NCBI GenBank assembly: GCA_015039365.1
Contig: WION01000479.1
Location: forward strand, 1 to 40,109
Direction: 5' to 3'
Source: Amanita rubescens
Taxonomy: Eukaryota > Basidiomycota > Agaricomycetes > Agaricales > Amanitaceae
Length of the DNA stretch: 40,109 nucleotides
Position 1 is the stretch's first letter; each line of letters opens with the position of its first letter. The notes under the pieces were generated by a model. The model worked only from the letters and a program-made list of their open reading frames with translations, had not been told where the DNA came from and ran no database searches. Positions 20,449-31,346 of this stretch are shown here, piece after piece. Made by a program: the position numbers and the translations under genes.

Positions 20449-23400
20449 CTAGAGTTCGGCGTATTTTGACGTGTCGTCCACCTCGCCGTCCTCGTCCCCC
20501 TCATCGGAGTCCTCTTCGTCGTCACTGCCGCTCTCTGTTTCCTCTTCGTCCTTGTCGTCGTCGTCGTCGTCGTGCACAACTTTATCCCCACCTGGAATAT
20601 CTTCGAGATTGGTTGGTGCTGTGCCTGATGGTGGTTCAAGTTCTGCCTGCTCCCCCTCGCCTTCACCTTCACCAGCTTCCCGGGCTTCACCCCTTCCAAT
20701 CATCTCAAGCTCGTCACGCGGCCTATCTTTCAAGAACATATTCGTTGCCTCTCGTACGGCCTGATGGCCCACACCGCCACCACGGTAACGCATAAACATA
20801 TCGCGATCAACGAAACTACATACAGGTGCAGTTCAAAAAAATAGTTGTTAAGTATATTAGGTTACTCACATATTAACATAGTAGAGAAAGTAATCCATGT
20901 CGTTATCGTTGTCGTTGTCTTCGGGTTGCTCACCAGCTGGCATTACAAGGCCATGCGCAAAACCAGGGATAACGTGAATCCCGCGTACCACAACGTTCGG
21001 ATCAAGGAAACCGAACATCGCAACTTGATCTTCCGGTTCTACAAAGCTCAACTGTGGAAGCCGACGGGTTTTCCACCCGGGATGACGATTACCGGCTGCA
21101 TTGAGGATATACCATCGAATCCAAAGGAAATCCATCTTCTGTATCTCGTTTGAAAGTGCATCAGGACTCGTGTGCCGTACGTATGCATGAAAGATGCCAA
21201 TTACTCTTGCGTACCAGTAGGCGCTCCGGTCATCGTCGTTCGGATCCTCACGCGAAAGAAGCATGATGTCGGGATGGGTCTTTACATTGATAGAATCTTG
21301 ATCACGCCGCATATCGTATGTCGTGTAATTGATACGCAGAACTCGGTGTTGATAGATTGACCCCTTGACTATGACTACGTGGTTTCTTTCTGCTGTCGTG
21401 AATTCCTTTTCATCGCCATTATATTCGAGGCCTAGAAGCCGCATCAAGAGGTGGTCTTGTAGTCTCGGGAGAAAATTCTGTCGGCAGAGTCATCAGTTCA
21501 GTCTGACGAAATCTGAGTGATAACTTACCTGGAATGCAGGATCATCCTTGTGTTCGGGGAGCCATGTCGCCAATTGAATTTTATGCTTCGTCTCTGAGGA
21601 CATGTGATAATGTACCTCCGGTGAAGTGTAGGGAAGTTCCTCTTGGTTCTTGAAGTGAAGATTTGGAATTGACGACTGCTTTGAAGAGCAATCAGTCGCT
21701 CCAAGCGCTTGGGGTTCTTTGGCTGAGTCGATGAGGTCGCGTGCCTTCTTCCGATCACGTATCTTGCGTAAAGTCCTTTCTCGTTGATTCTGTTTAGCTA
21801 TTCCACGTGTGAAAGCATATTTTGAGGCCCGTTTATAGTACCTCTTCACTTTCTGATGTTCGGCTTCTCCCTGACGATCCATTACCATTAAGGGAAAATG
21901 CATGACTTCCGATGAACTCACTGGCTGAGTAGAATAGCCGTCCGTCGGCCCAAAACGTCGAATCGTCTCAGCATAATGTCCGAGAGCGTGGAGTTTGTAC
22001 GTTTTGAGATTAAGATACCGAATCTTTTTCTTCTTAGCGGTCGGTTTGTTACTGGCCTGCTTATTCACATCGTTCTCCTTACCCTGATCCACGTTTGTAG
22101 TTTTTACCTTTCCTTTCGCTCGCGGAGCGTCTTCTCCAGGTAATTCACTTGCGGTATACTCGGTACATAACTTTTCCTCGAATATCCGGATGGCTTTCCC
22201 CAGGCGTCGCGTTGAATGCTCCAGAGCCATTATTGTAGACTCGGTGTGTAAACGTAGCTTTGCGAGCGCATGCCAGGTTGCAAGTTCGAAGAGGAGATCC
22301 ATGAGAATGTCGTTATGAATACCTGGAAACAAACTTTCAAAAACGGGAATAGCGCACTGCTCATCTGAGATTAGCTTCGTCTCTGCTACCACGGGTGATT
22401 AGAACGTACCTGGAGCAGGTCCTCGTAATCACGTGCTGCTAGCTTCTTCATAGAAGATGCATTTCTGTGAAATCGCCGAATTGTTCCGCGCCCGAATGTT
22501 GGTACCTTGCGATATCTATGCCCATGAGAAAGAACGAGGTTGGTAGATTAAAGCTCTCACCGCTTATTCAGCCATTGAATTGAAGTATCCTTTTTCGAGT
22601 TCATCATTCTCATGAGATGTGTAAAGATGGCCTTCCATACTCCCAACTCGAATTCATGCATCAAGTCGGGCACGATCATTGAGTGAAAGTCGAAATCATG
22701 TTGAGCTAGACGAACAGAGAAAGCATTCTGTTATTGTTAGTGAATGTCATAGGGATACCAAAGATGCTACTTACACGATTTGGCACCAACGACTCGGGAT
22801 CCAGATTATTTTTAACAGCTGTGCTATTGATGCTTAAGCCTTCCTCGTATATCCATTTTCGCACTCGTTCAATTTTCATTCTGTTCGGGTGGTTATCTGT
22901 GCGCGCTCTCCGTTTGTGGTTGCGAATATCGCGCTTCATCCCTAGATTGCGAATATCGTTTTTCGCAACGAGACAAGTGGGGCAAGGGCATGCCCCAAGG
23001 AACTTGATGGTAGAAAGTAGCACCCTAGATAACAAAATCACGAGCGTTAGCTGAATGACGGATCAATATGATGAACGTACTTTTCGGGGTAGTCAGCTGA
23101 ATACGTCAGGATACGAGGAAATACCCGACGAGTGACCCCGTCAATAAATTCGATTAGAATACCGTTCACGTAGGCATCCATAAATTCATCATCAAGCAAA
23201 ATAAGCCAAACTGCGTGCATCAACTCGCGGCGGAGATAGGTGAGGTTAACATCGGTTGCGGTTTGACCTTGGAAATGTTTCTGACAAAATTCTTGAATGG
23301 TATCTGATAGCTGTGCGTGACAATGAGTGATTTATCTCGTCCGGAGGAGATGACATACCTTTGGAATATAAGCCAAATGGTGCGCTGCGAAAGCACATCT

Positions 23401-24842
23401 CTTGCATCGGGTGTATTTTGATTGATTTCCGAGGAATAAATAGATTGGCCAAAGGGATGCCGTTCCAAAGTTAGCAAGCTGTGTCGAGTCCGACCATAAC
23501 ATCATTGCCGCGATTACGGTTTCATGTTCTGAGTTCTTCTGTGCGTTTCGAATACGCTCGTGTTCTTGAATGAATGTGTCTGAGTTGTATAATTCAGAAT
23601 AGACTCGCTCAGGAGTCCCATCGACATCCGGTTGCCAGTATGTCTTGTGGGGATAGAAATGGAAGCACTCTGTGTCGGTATTGGATAGCGCTGCCTTGAT
23701 TACTTCCAGCGGTTGACGATAAAACAGCGACTCCACTTTGAATTTCGGGGCTTCTGACTCGGATTTGTTCTTTACGCCTTCAAACGGCACTGATATCTCG
23801 ACGCTCGCCTGATTCCAGCCATCGTTACCTCTGAACATCGTCTTGGCGAGCTCTGTATCCTGTATGTCGTCAAGTCGCTGGGCTTCGCGTGTGGCATTGA
23901 ACCCTTGAAGATGTTCAGGGTCGAAGTCCTTATCCAGTATGACCATCTTAACTAGACGGTCAAGTTCCCCCAATGTTTTTGAGTTTGATTCAGTGTAGAA
24001 CCAGTCCATTAGAAGGTATGTTGACGGATTAGGGAAGGGGGAGAAGAATTCGACGTTGGTTAGCGCGTCTTTGTATCGTTCCCACCAGGACTTGGGCTGG
24101 CGTTCCTCGTCATTCTGATCCAGCTCGTTCAAAGGCTGTGACGTGGCAAAGCCAGCCCACCAATCACGTATCCGCCTCACGAGATTGAAGTTTGGCGAGT
24201 CGCAGACGAGTTCCAGTGCTCCGCGTGGTATGAAGGATGGGAATTGGTGCAGGAATGAATGATATATACCAAAAGTATCTTTTTTTGTATTGCAGACCTG
24301 GGGTTCTGGAGAAGTACGGTCCACTTCCATTGCTTCTGGAATTTCTGGCACGTCTCGTGCGATATGGGTGTCATCAACATTAGTTTCTTGCTGAAAAACA
24401 TCAAGAGGTACAGGGGGTAGCTTGTCCTGATAGCGCGCTGGCAAGCGCCTCGCACACGTTGAGCGTTTGAGCCGCCCAGAATCATAGTGCTCGATGGGTT
24501 GAATTTCTGGCTCAGGGATATCATTCTGAAGTCGCAGATTAGATTAAATAAGGGGAAAAAAGTGGTATATACCATCTGAATGTCATTCGTTGTATTTGTC
24601 AAGTGAGCGATGGGTTCTTCCTCTTCGATCCGAAGACTTGGACCAGGCTCAGGTTCCTGGACAGGCTGGCTGTTGACCTGCGCTGGTGCTCGCCGCATGA
24701 AACGGTTCCTGTCAAGTGGACCCCTAGGCACTATTGGAGCGGACGGGCGTTTCAGGGCATCTTTGTATGTCCTACAGGAGCGTTTGTGATTCCCCATTCC
24801 TCTGGTGCTGGAAACAAAACCGCATGGGCAGCGAGAAGACAT
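20449..24842 (-). CDS. Plavaka-type transposase, intact
   Basis: Ten exons in phase: 24573-24842, 23359-24525, 23081-23310, 22775-23024, 22561-22727, 22410-22515, 21922-22356, 21529-21870, 20870-21477, 20449-20815 (3,942 nt, 1,313 aa). It starts with a zinc-finger-like motif CPCGFVSSTRGMGNHKRSC. Then come RRLPARYQDKLPP, the PVP/WQPDVDGTPERVYSELYNS region, LGACPCPTCLVAKNDI, DFHSMIVPDLMHEFELGVWK, KTYKLHALGHYAETIRRFG, GEAEHQKVKRYYKRASKYAF, and the closing FVDRDMFMRYRGGGVGHQ, ending in a Glu/Asp-rich tail. This is the layout of Plavaka transposases, CACTA/EnSpm-related DNA transposons expanded in basidiomycetes. The acidic residues of the catalytic core are expected in the middle (DLMHEFELG) but were not assigned. 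No stop or frameshift was found, so the element may be recent or still mobile. Confidence 0.9.
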
Positions 24843-25516
24843 GGTAGACGTTGCAAGGCACCAGTAACGGAACGAGAGTCAAGGAATGCTCTAAATTTCG
24901 AACTTGAATTTAAGGATGCGACGACGTCTTCCAAATCGCGCGTTTTGAGTCGTGGCCTTGCAGGAATGAAACCTCATACCCGCGGCTCACAAAGCAAGCT
25001 TGTTGTGTTCATAAATCTAATTTTATTGCCCACTAAGTATGATAAGGACAATGCAGGGGGCGCAGGGCATAAATCCCGGTACAGACGTAATGTCTCGCTC
25101 TGAGAGTGATCCATGAGTGATGAAGTTGATAACAAGGTGCGCTAGCCGCATTATACACCATTAGATACCTATTTTCAATGGTAAGGAAAAATTTGTGTCC
25201 CATACTTCAATAAGGACTCACCGAGTCACCGTCTAACACCGTTTGATTGACCACAGTTGTCTATTCTTTTTTTCCCTCCGCAAATTCCTATTCATCTGGG
25301 CGCATTCCTTCAAGGTTAAAATGCCTGGTACGCTGAAGCCTTGAGAGTGAGCAGATTAGTGAGAAAAAGATGTGTTCCGAGCGGTACAAGTCGGAAGCCA
25401 ACAAGCTCAGATCCGTGCCGGATCATCCGGTCATGTGACTATCAAAAGCTATATGCGCGTCGACGCAGACTTACATCTCATCTCCCTTTCTTCTTCTCCC
25501 CCTCCCTCAGGCTGTA
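24843..25516. other. Divergent intergenic region between transposase and DUF6698-like gene
   Basis: About 670 bp between two opposed starts. No recognisable exon. Any promoters for both genes should lie here. Confidence 0.5.
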
Positions 25517-27522
25517 ATGAGTCCCTCAGGTTCCGACCCATCCTCTTTGGATGACCGCCCGAGCTCAAGCTCAGGTTGCGATAAGGCAGCAAAAGCAGCG
25601 TAAGGCCATCACTTTAGCACTTACTTAATCGCTGACGCGCTGACGGACGGCATACACGTAAAGGGAGCTCAAACCTTTTGTTTCTGCAGCGCGTTGGATC
25701 CCCTTGGGGATAAACCCTATTTTAAGCATTGCGGAAATCTTCGCCGCGGGTCTCGACGACACAGGAGCCCCTGAAAACGAGTAAGTCATATATATATGCG
25801 CATACTATGATAGCTTGAACAAAATACAGCGTGCAATATCATCTCATTGTACTATTCGAAAAGGTAATGGACCTCGATCAAGGCTTCCGGGACTACCTGA
25901 GCAAGCTTGACGACCAAACGGAGTTCATTAATGTGGTAAGCTCTGACTGCGGTATATTACAATGATGTTGAAGTAACCTTCGCACATTATTAGTTGCAAA
26001 AGGTGGTCAGCGACGTCAAAAGCCAAGACGCATACCACATTAAGCAACGCTTACCCCAGTATATCGTTCCCCCGGATCTATCGGACGCGAACAAGAATGA
26101 ATACTCCGTTCCGCATGTGGGCAAAGATGTCAAAGAGACTCAATGGGGCTGGCACAGTAACATTCTTTCACGATTTCTGTGCCCCATGCGACTGGTCGAC
26201 GAGTTTGACCAGGATAAAGAGTATGTCCACTCATTATTTAAATAACATTATATATGCGACAATTTATGACTTCAAGGGCCTTCCGAGCGCATGTATTGGC
26301 TGGCGACATCAATGTTAGTGCGTTCAACTGGCCGGTCTTCTGTTACGACGAATCAAAGTACGACCCGGAGAACCCCAAGGAGGGACTTTTTCAAGGTTAC
26401 TTTCTTTTACGTGTTTATCGTCACATTTTCTCTGGCCCATCGAGTGCGCTTGCAAAGAAGGACAAGGGACGGAACTCACGTGGACAGAAGAATGGCCTGC
26501 CCGCCCCAACGCCTGAAACGATCGGTTACGCTGCTATCATGGTATGTATATATGCGGATTATATAATCAATCACTGACTTGTATGAGGCACGTTGGGCCT
26601 TGAGCGCTTCTCCATCTTTTGGAGAAGATGAGCCGAATTTCCGATCCGACGACTTTTACTATAATATCCTCGAATTGTTGGATGAAGAAGCGCCGACGCA
26701 GACCTGTGACGACGAATTTGACAAATCTTGGGCAGACGCCACTCTGTCTTGGTGGGAAGAGTAAGTTCCGCCTATTGCTGCATCCAGGTGTTCATTATCA
26801 ACAGAAATGTCCCGGGGCTTCAATCCAAACGACAAAGGGGACAGAAGATCACGCGTTTGCCCAAGCCGAGCGGTGAAGACTATTTCACAGCGCGCGCCAA
26901 CAGGAAGAAAACACTAAACGTTGACCCGGTTCGACCGCGCCCGGTGCGCAGGCAGCAAAACCAAGAGCGAGCGCCATCCCCACCTCCAGAACAGGAACCG
27001 GAACACGAAGAATCGCGCCCCTCTTCACCAGTTCAAGACTCGGGAGTGGAACGTGAGCAAGGATGCCCCTCGCCGTGCCCAGGGCAGTCGCCTCCGTCTC
27101 CGCCTCCTCCTCAACAACAGCAACAGTCGCCTCCGTCTCCCCCTCCTCCTCAACAACAGCAACAGTCGCCTCCGTCTCCCCCTCCTCCTCCTCAACAACA
27201 ACAGTCGCCTCCGCCTCCTCAACAACAACAGCAACAGTCGCCTCCGTCTCCCCCTCCTCCTCCTCAACAACAACAGTCGCCTCCGTCTCCCCCTCCTCAA
27301 CAACAGCAACAGTCGCCTCCTATGCCTCCGAGTCAAGGACAGCAGCCTACGGCACAGAAACGCCCGAGGACCACCAACCCTCCCCGAGATCCATTCTCAC
27401 CGGGACCGCTTACACCTCCGGACGCATCCCCGAAGCAGAAAGAGCGGAAGCGCAAGAAACCCAACCCGCGCGTAGCCGTGCGAGCGAGCCAGCGCCAGAC
27501 GAGAAGCTCAAAGCGCAAATAG
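25517..27522 (+). CDS. DUF6698-like protein with Pro/Gln-rich tail
   Basis: Seven exons in phase: 25517-25599, 25664-25780, 25830-25935, 25994-26220, 26277-26541, 26588-26760, 26805-27522 (562 aa). After an acidic/Ser start comes KPFVSAARWIPLGINPIL, FEKVMDLDQGFRDYL, then WGWHSNILSRFLCPMRLVDE, INVSAFNWPVFCYDE, DPENPKEGLFQGYFLLRVYR, HIFSGPSSAL, TIGYAAIMARWALSAS, FYYNILELLDEE and a final SWWEE. This is the pattern of the Agaricomycete DUF6698 family, whose function is unknown. The last 240 residues are disordered: Pro/Gln repeats followed by a very basic end (KRKKPNPRVAVRASQRQTRS), suggesting a nuclear or DNA-binding protein. It is divergent from the transposase, so it may be a transposon passenger or a host gene next to it. 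Family call fairly sure; role unknown. Confidence 0.75.
27088..27327 (+). repeat. Coding minisatellite (SPPSPPPPQQQQ)
   Basis: Repeated units of about 30-45 bp built from TCGCCTCCGTCTCCCCCTCC and CAACAACAGCAACAG encode QSPPSPPPPQQQQ seven or so times in the tail of the DUF6698-like protein. All units keep the frame. Array length is likely to vary between strains. Confidence 0.9.
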
Positions 27523-27540
27523 TAGTGGCGCGGGGGAACG

Positions 27541-27810
27541 GACTAATTAGAATCGATTGGTACTCATTGTGGGACTCATTGTAATCGCGTGCTTAGATTA
27601 GAATCAAATTATTTTGGTGAATTTCAGAACAATCTTGTAAACGATTATAAAGTACATGAAGATGATTATAATTGGGTTTCTAATTGTAATCTCAACTACA
27701 CCTAGCCGGAGAAAAGTAGCTTGCAATCAAATATCCAATTCCTTTAATCGTGTTTCGGATTAGAACCAAAAAATGGGGATTAGAATTACTTCTAATCTTC
27801 CCGACCTTTT
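27541..27810. repeat. AT-rich GATTA repeat zone with hairpin
   Basis: Many copies of GATTAGAA, GATTATAA and their reverse complements crowd this 270-bp stretch. A perfect hairpin GATTAGAA-TTAC-TTCTAATC lies at 27778-27797. Similar GATTATAA motifs lie at 20244-20348, on the other side of the transposase. Confidence 0.6.
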
Positions 27811-27872
27811 GTTGATGTAATAGCGCCTATCATTATGAATATTGGCCAAACTGGATGAGTCCTTAAACAATC

Positions 27873-28735
27873 ATGGGAGACCAAGGACCAGCTATCGACA
27901 CCTCATCACCATCGGCGGTATCTGATGAAATCCTTGTGCTCGTGACAGGCTATGGGGTAAGTTCCTCGCAAGTCTTTGATCATGGGAACTGACAACCTTG
28001 GATCAGCCATTCGACACCAATCCTGTAAATGCATCCTTCCTCATTGCATCCTCCCTCCCATCCACAATAACCTTTCCCCCAGCTGCTGCCAACCCTACCC
28101 CAGCAACTGCCCCTTCCCGCAACATATCTGTCCACGTTCACCCTTCCCCGATACCCGTCTCCTACTCCGTCGTCCGCGAAACTGTACCTGCCATACTCAA
28201 AGACTTTACGCACTCCCATGCTGGGCGCTACCCAGATATAATAATCCACATGGGTATTGCATCATCCCGCGAGTACTACTCCGTGGAAACACAAGCACAT
28301 CGGGACTTGTATCTCCTGGCCGATATCGATGGCCGATCGGGTGAAGATGACGGAGAGAAGTTGTGGCGAGAGAAAGAGTTTCCAGAGCTCTTAAGACCAG
28401 GCCCTACTCCATCGGCTGCGATCCCGGTCTCGACAATAGCTACGAGCCGGAAGATGGTTGCATACCTCCCGAACGATCACTTTCTATCGACCTGGGAATC
28501 ATTCATACCCCCTAACACGGATGTACGCATTTCTGATGACGCGGGACGGTATCTTTGCGAATTCATCTTCTACACCACAATGTCCCAGTTATTGTCGGAA
28601 GGTCGAGATAGAAACGTGGTGTTCTTCCACGTTCCGGATTCGTGTGAAGATGGAGATGTTAAGCTGGGGATGGAGGCTGCCATTGCGTTGATTAAGACGT
28701 TGGTGACTTGTTGGGTTGACGAAGCAAAGATGTAA
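27873..28735 (+). CDS. Pyroglutamyl peptidase I (peptidase family C15)
   Basis: Exons 27873-27956 and 28007-28735 (270 aa). The enzyme removes N-terminal pyroglutamate from peptides in the cytosol. Family landmarks in order: LVLVTGYGPFDTNPVNAS (typical TGFGPF..NPS), PDIIIHMGIASS, ETQAHRD, then SDDAGRYLCEFIFYTTM with the catalytic Cys, and VVFFHVPDSCEDG with the catalytic His. The intron falls inside the first motif between GYG and PFDTN. Length is a little above the bacterial form (about 215 aa) because of an inserted stretch around residues 115-175, as in other fungal members. The gene is intact. The start is supported by position just before the motif and by the clean splice. Confidence 0.9.
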
Positions 28736-29130
28736 ATGTATGTAACCTTAGACTTGTATCTGATATCCCGGGATCCATGATGTTGTATATGATCTAATTC
28801 GAATTCGCCTTAGCCTCCGGTGAATAGATTTAATACCACCCAGGGGAGTCAGGGCTAGTCAGGGGAGTCGGCATTCAAACATGTCAGGGTCTTTCTACAA
28901 TTCGGCCCCTCTAGGCCGCCTCCAATTCCGGAACTTTTTACTGATTCCAATTTCCGGCAGACACACCAACGGTGGTAGACTACAAATTCTAAAAGTACTA
29001 CCATCTCAGGCTCATTTTTAAACTCAACAACGTTTATTTAAAGTGATCAACGACTCTGAACAGCCAACAAGATAGAGCCCAGTATTCATACACCGTAACA
29101 ACTTCACAGACTGAGATTTATATATTGAGC
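28736..29130. other. Convergent intergenic region
   Basis: Lies between two converging gene ends. It contains the first copy of a direct repeat (28812-28885); no gene seen. Confidence 0.5.
28812..28885 (+). repeat. Direct repeat, copy 1
   Basis: AGCCTCCGGTGAATAGATTT, then ATACCACCCAGGGG, then TCAGGGGAGTCGGCATTCAA and ATGTCAG. Matches 30350-30411 closely except for a 12-bp insertion (AGTCAGGGCTAG-like) in this copy. Confidence 0.8.
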
Positions 29131-29844
29131 TTAGGAGTAAATCAAAGATGCATGGTTGACTTGCCGACAAAAATGCTCCACTACGATTGTGAAAGCCTTT
29201 TCAACTTGTTCTTCGGTAATGTCCTTCCACAAGTCGCCCTCCGAGTCCAATTCCATGATCGATGTTACATCGAACCGATTTCCCGCCCACGGACCGGGGA
29301 CTAGCTCCAAGGAACATCTAATGGTACAACTGGGGTCCTCCGACCAAGACGTGTTGATGAGGAGTAACGAGGCCAAGGTAAACTCCAAATCGGGTGATAA
29401 CCCTTTCTTGCGTATCTTCTCATCCAAGATACGCTTAAAATCATTGATCCGGATGTAGACATGCATAGATAAGTTGCGCAAAACATAGTCATTTGTTTCC
29501 GGCTCGAGCGGCAATTTGCTTTCGAAGAGACTGACTGGAATGTCTTTGAATTCTCTTTCAGCAAATTCGTAAAGCGTCTCTTGGAGGTACCCATCGCTAT
29601 CTAGAAGTTGATTGAATTCGGCTTGTTCTGCCTCAGTAAGCATCCCTGGGGGGCACCCCAGCATATAGTCTCCAGCTGTGATGATGCGTTGGCCAGCCCA
29701 AGCGCCGATGACTGGATCGTCTCGCGATTTTTGACGAAGTAATAACTGGAGTAAGGGAAGGTAATCCAAGATAGCTTCGGCAAGCTTGCCCACGTGCCGA
29801 GTATCACGGCGATCGATGTTGATAAGCTGGAAGTACTGACCCAT
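29131..29844 (-). CDS. Conserved fungal protein of unknown function
   Basis: A single exon of 237 aa beginning MGQYFQLINIDRRDTRHVGK. It has GAWAGQRIITAGDYMLGCPP and GMLTEAEQAEFNQLL, a pattern I associate with a widespread fungal family whose members start with a YFQLINID-type motif and carry a W-A-G-x-R-I-I-x-x-G-D-Y motif. No catalytic signature is recognised, no signal peptide or membrane segment is seen. The second half (YIRINDFKRILDEKIRKK) looks helical and charged. Soluble cytosolic or nuclear protein most likely. The gene is bracketed by the two copies of a 62-74 bp direct repeat. Confidence 0.8.
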   Translation of the reverse strand: MGQYFQLINIDRRDTRHVGKLAEAILDYLPLLQLLLRQKSRDDPVIGAWAGQRIITAGDYMLGCPPGMLTEAEQAEFNQLLDSDGYLQETLYEFAEREFKDIPVSLFESKLPLEPETNDYVLRNLSMHVYIRINDFKRILDEKIRKKGLSPDLEFTLASLLLINTSWSEDPSCTIRCSLELVPGPWAGNRFDVTSIMELDSEGDLWKDITEEQVEKAFTIVVEHFCRQVNHASLIYS

Positions 29845-30349
29845 TGTACAGTTATGCGTAGAGGAAGGTAATGTCTTGTCTAAGAGTACAGAGTGTGGGA
29901 ATTGAAATGTCTAGCTCGTTCCCGTAGCACGTGACATATCCTCACGGTCGTGTTATCTGTCCACGGTATGCGAGCGCTTGCCGCCTCATATATCTAGGGC
30001 CTATGATCACATTCTCGGTAATAGCGCAACCCGGCGACGAGGAGCAGTTATCCCCAGTCTGATGAGCGCGGCCAGGCATGGTACTGGCGTCTCTCGTGTT
30101 AAATTCTCCGATTACGGCGCGAGTGGGATATCCCTAATGCTGCGGACGTTCACATGCTTCCTAAGTGTCGTCATGAAGCCGTTGACAGTGCGCAGTCCAC
30201 AAACGCGTAGCAAAGACGAAATGGAGCTCAGAGAACAAGAGTCACCAATCTCAGGATGTAAAAAATGCAGTTATTCAAGTAACCCAAACATACTATGTAA
30301 TTACAGCCACGGGAGGCGGTCCTGCTTCGCGCATTTTGGTGTTACATAC

Positions 30350-30411
30350 AGCCTCCGGTGAATAGATTTGATACCATCCAGGGTCAGGGGAGTCGGTATT
30401 CAAATATGTCA
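30350..30411 (+). repeat. Direct repeat, copy 2
   Basis: AGCCTCCGGTGAATAGATTT, then GATACCATCCAGGG, TCAGGGGAGTCGGTATTCAA and ATGTCAG. Same orientation as 28812-28885, 1.5 kb away. Confidence 0.8.
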
Positions 30412-30707
30412 GCTTTCCTCTCGGTCTTTTTGAAGAAGTCCGCCGCTCGTCACCATCATCACCTCTCCCGATTTGATTCCTGGCGGATGGCTACGTTAAA
30501 TGAAGGCATAGTTCCGCCAGTGATTCCTTATCTGTACGGACTGTCTCGCGCTGCGCGTTCACTCTGGGATCCTTGCATATAGGAGCGGTTGTTTATGATC
30601 AAATACTCTACTGGGAAGATTATCGGCTTCCATACAACCCACAAACGCCTATTTAAAACAGAGGAATTCAAGCTAATCAAGCCCCGGGTCGCTTTCTAGC
30701 GATCAAC

Positions 30708-30863
30708 ATGCAGTTTCGCTGGTACCTCCAGTTGCACACCTTTTTTCACAGTTATTTTCCCAGCTTACACCTCGTGATCTTTGTCGTGGATCCGATCTGC
30801 ACTGAGATGTTTTCTCGTGGCGAGCCGTCAGACTTGGTTGGCACAACTCTCAGGTGCAACTGA
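30708..30863 (+). CDS. Possible 51-aa small protein
   Basis: ATG at 30708, stop at 30861-30863. The product starts MQFRWYLQLHTFFHSYFPSL and is aromatic and hydrophobic at its N-terminus. A TATA-like CTATTTAAAA lies at 30649-30658. Nothing else supports it: no family, no introns. It could be chance. Confidence 0.15.
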   Translation: MQFRWYLQLHTFFHSYFPSLHLVIFVVDPICTEMFSRGEPSDLVGTTLRCN

Positions 30864-31346
30864 AAACGAGTCTTCCAAGGCTCACATTGGCCTACACACG
30901 AATGCACACGCCGTCGCTCTCCCGTTCACGGTTTCCCTTTACTCCATCCGGAGGCTGGTCTTGAAGACGATGCATATGCATGGTAATAAGAGTCAAGTTG
31001 GATAAGACAGAAGGGGATGATCTTTCTTCCCTTCCCACTTTGCAGACATTTTCGAAAATTCCGATTTGCACTCTTCCCACCATTGGTATCGCTGGTCTTA
31101 CACAGGCAGTAAAATACTATCCCTTTCTGGCTCGCTTTTTAATTTATTTGGACTGAACTGATGGAGCAGGCGATGGATAGACATCCCAAAAACTGCGTTT
31201 AGATCAAGAGTGATATAATATACAATGCACGTAGTTATTGTGAACATGGTATAGGTCTTGTGACTGATGCGAAATTAATCAACCGGAGATATGTCGAGTA
31301 CAAATGCAAAATGTGATTTCTTGGATCGGCGGATTGCTGCATCTTG

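Larger units (their letters stand above)
20236..27810. mobile_element. Plavaka-type DNA transposon, limits tentative
   Basis: The core is the intact transposase gene (20449-24842). The outer limits are inferred from GATTA-rich DNA on both sides: GGATTATAA, AGATTATAACTACAC and GATGATTACAC at 20244-20348; GATTAGAATC, CGATTATAA, GATGATTATAATTG, GTAATCTCAACTACAC and GATTAGAATTAC at 27541-27797. CACTA-related elements carry subterminal repeats of this kind. Terminal inverted repeats and target-site duplications were looked for but not found, so whether the DUF6698-like gene belongs to the element is unproven. Confidence 0.45.
29845..31346. other. 1.5 kb with no clear gene
   Basis: Contains the second copy of the direct repeat (30350-30411) and one small frame (30708-30863) with a TATA-like CTATTTAAAA about 50 bp upstream. 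Other frames are short and unrecognised. Confidence 0.4.

Noticed and set aside
27025..27336. Arg/Leu-rich minus-strand frame
   Set aside because: Shadow of the Pro/Gln coding minisatellite.
20244..27710. Inverted 8-mer CCGGCTAG/CTAGCCGG as terminal inverted repeat
   Set aside because: The match (20314 and 27703 areas) does not extend beyond 8 bp and is not at a clear boundary, so it may be chance.
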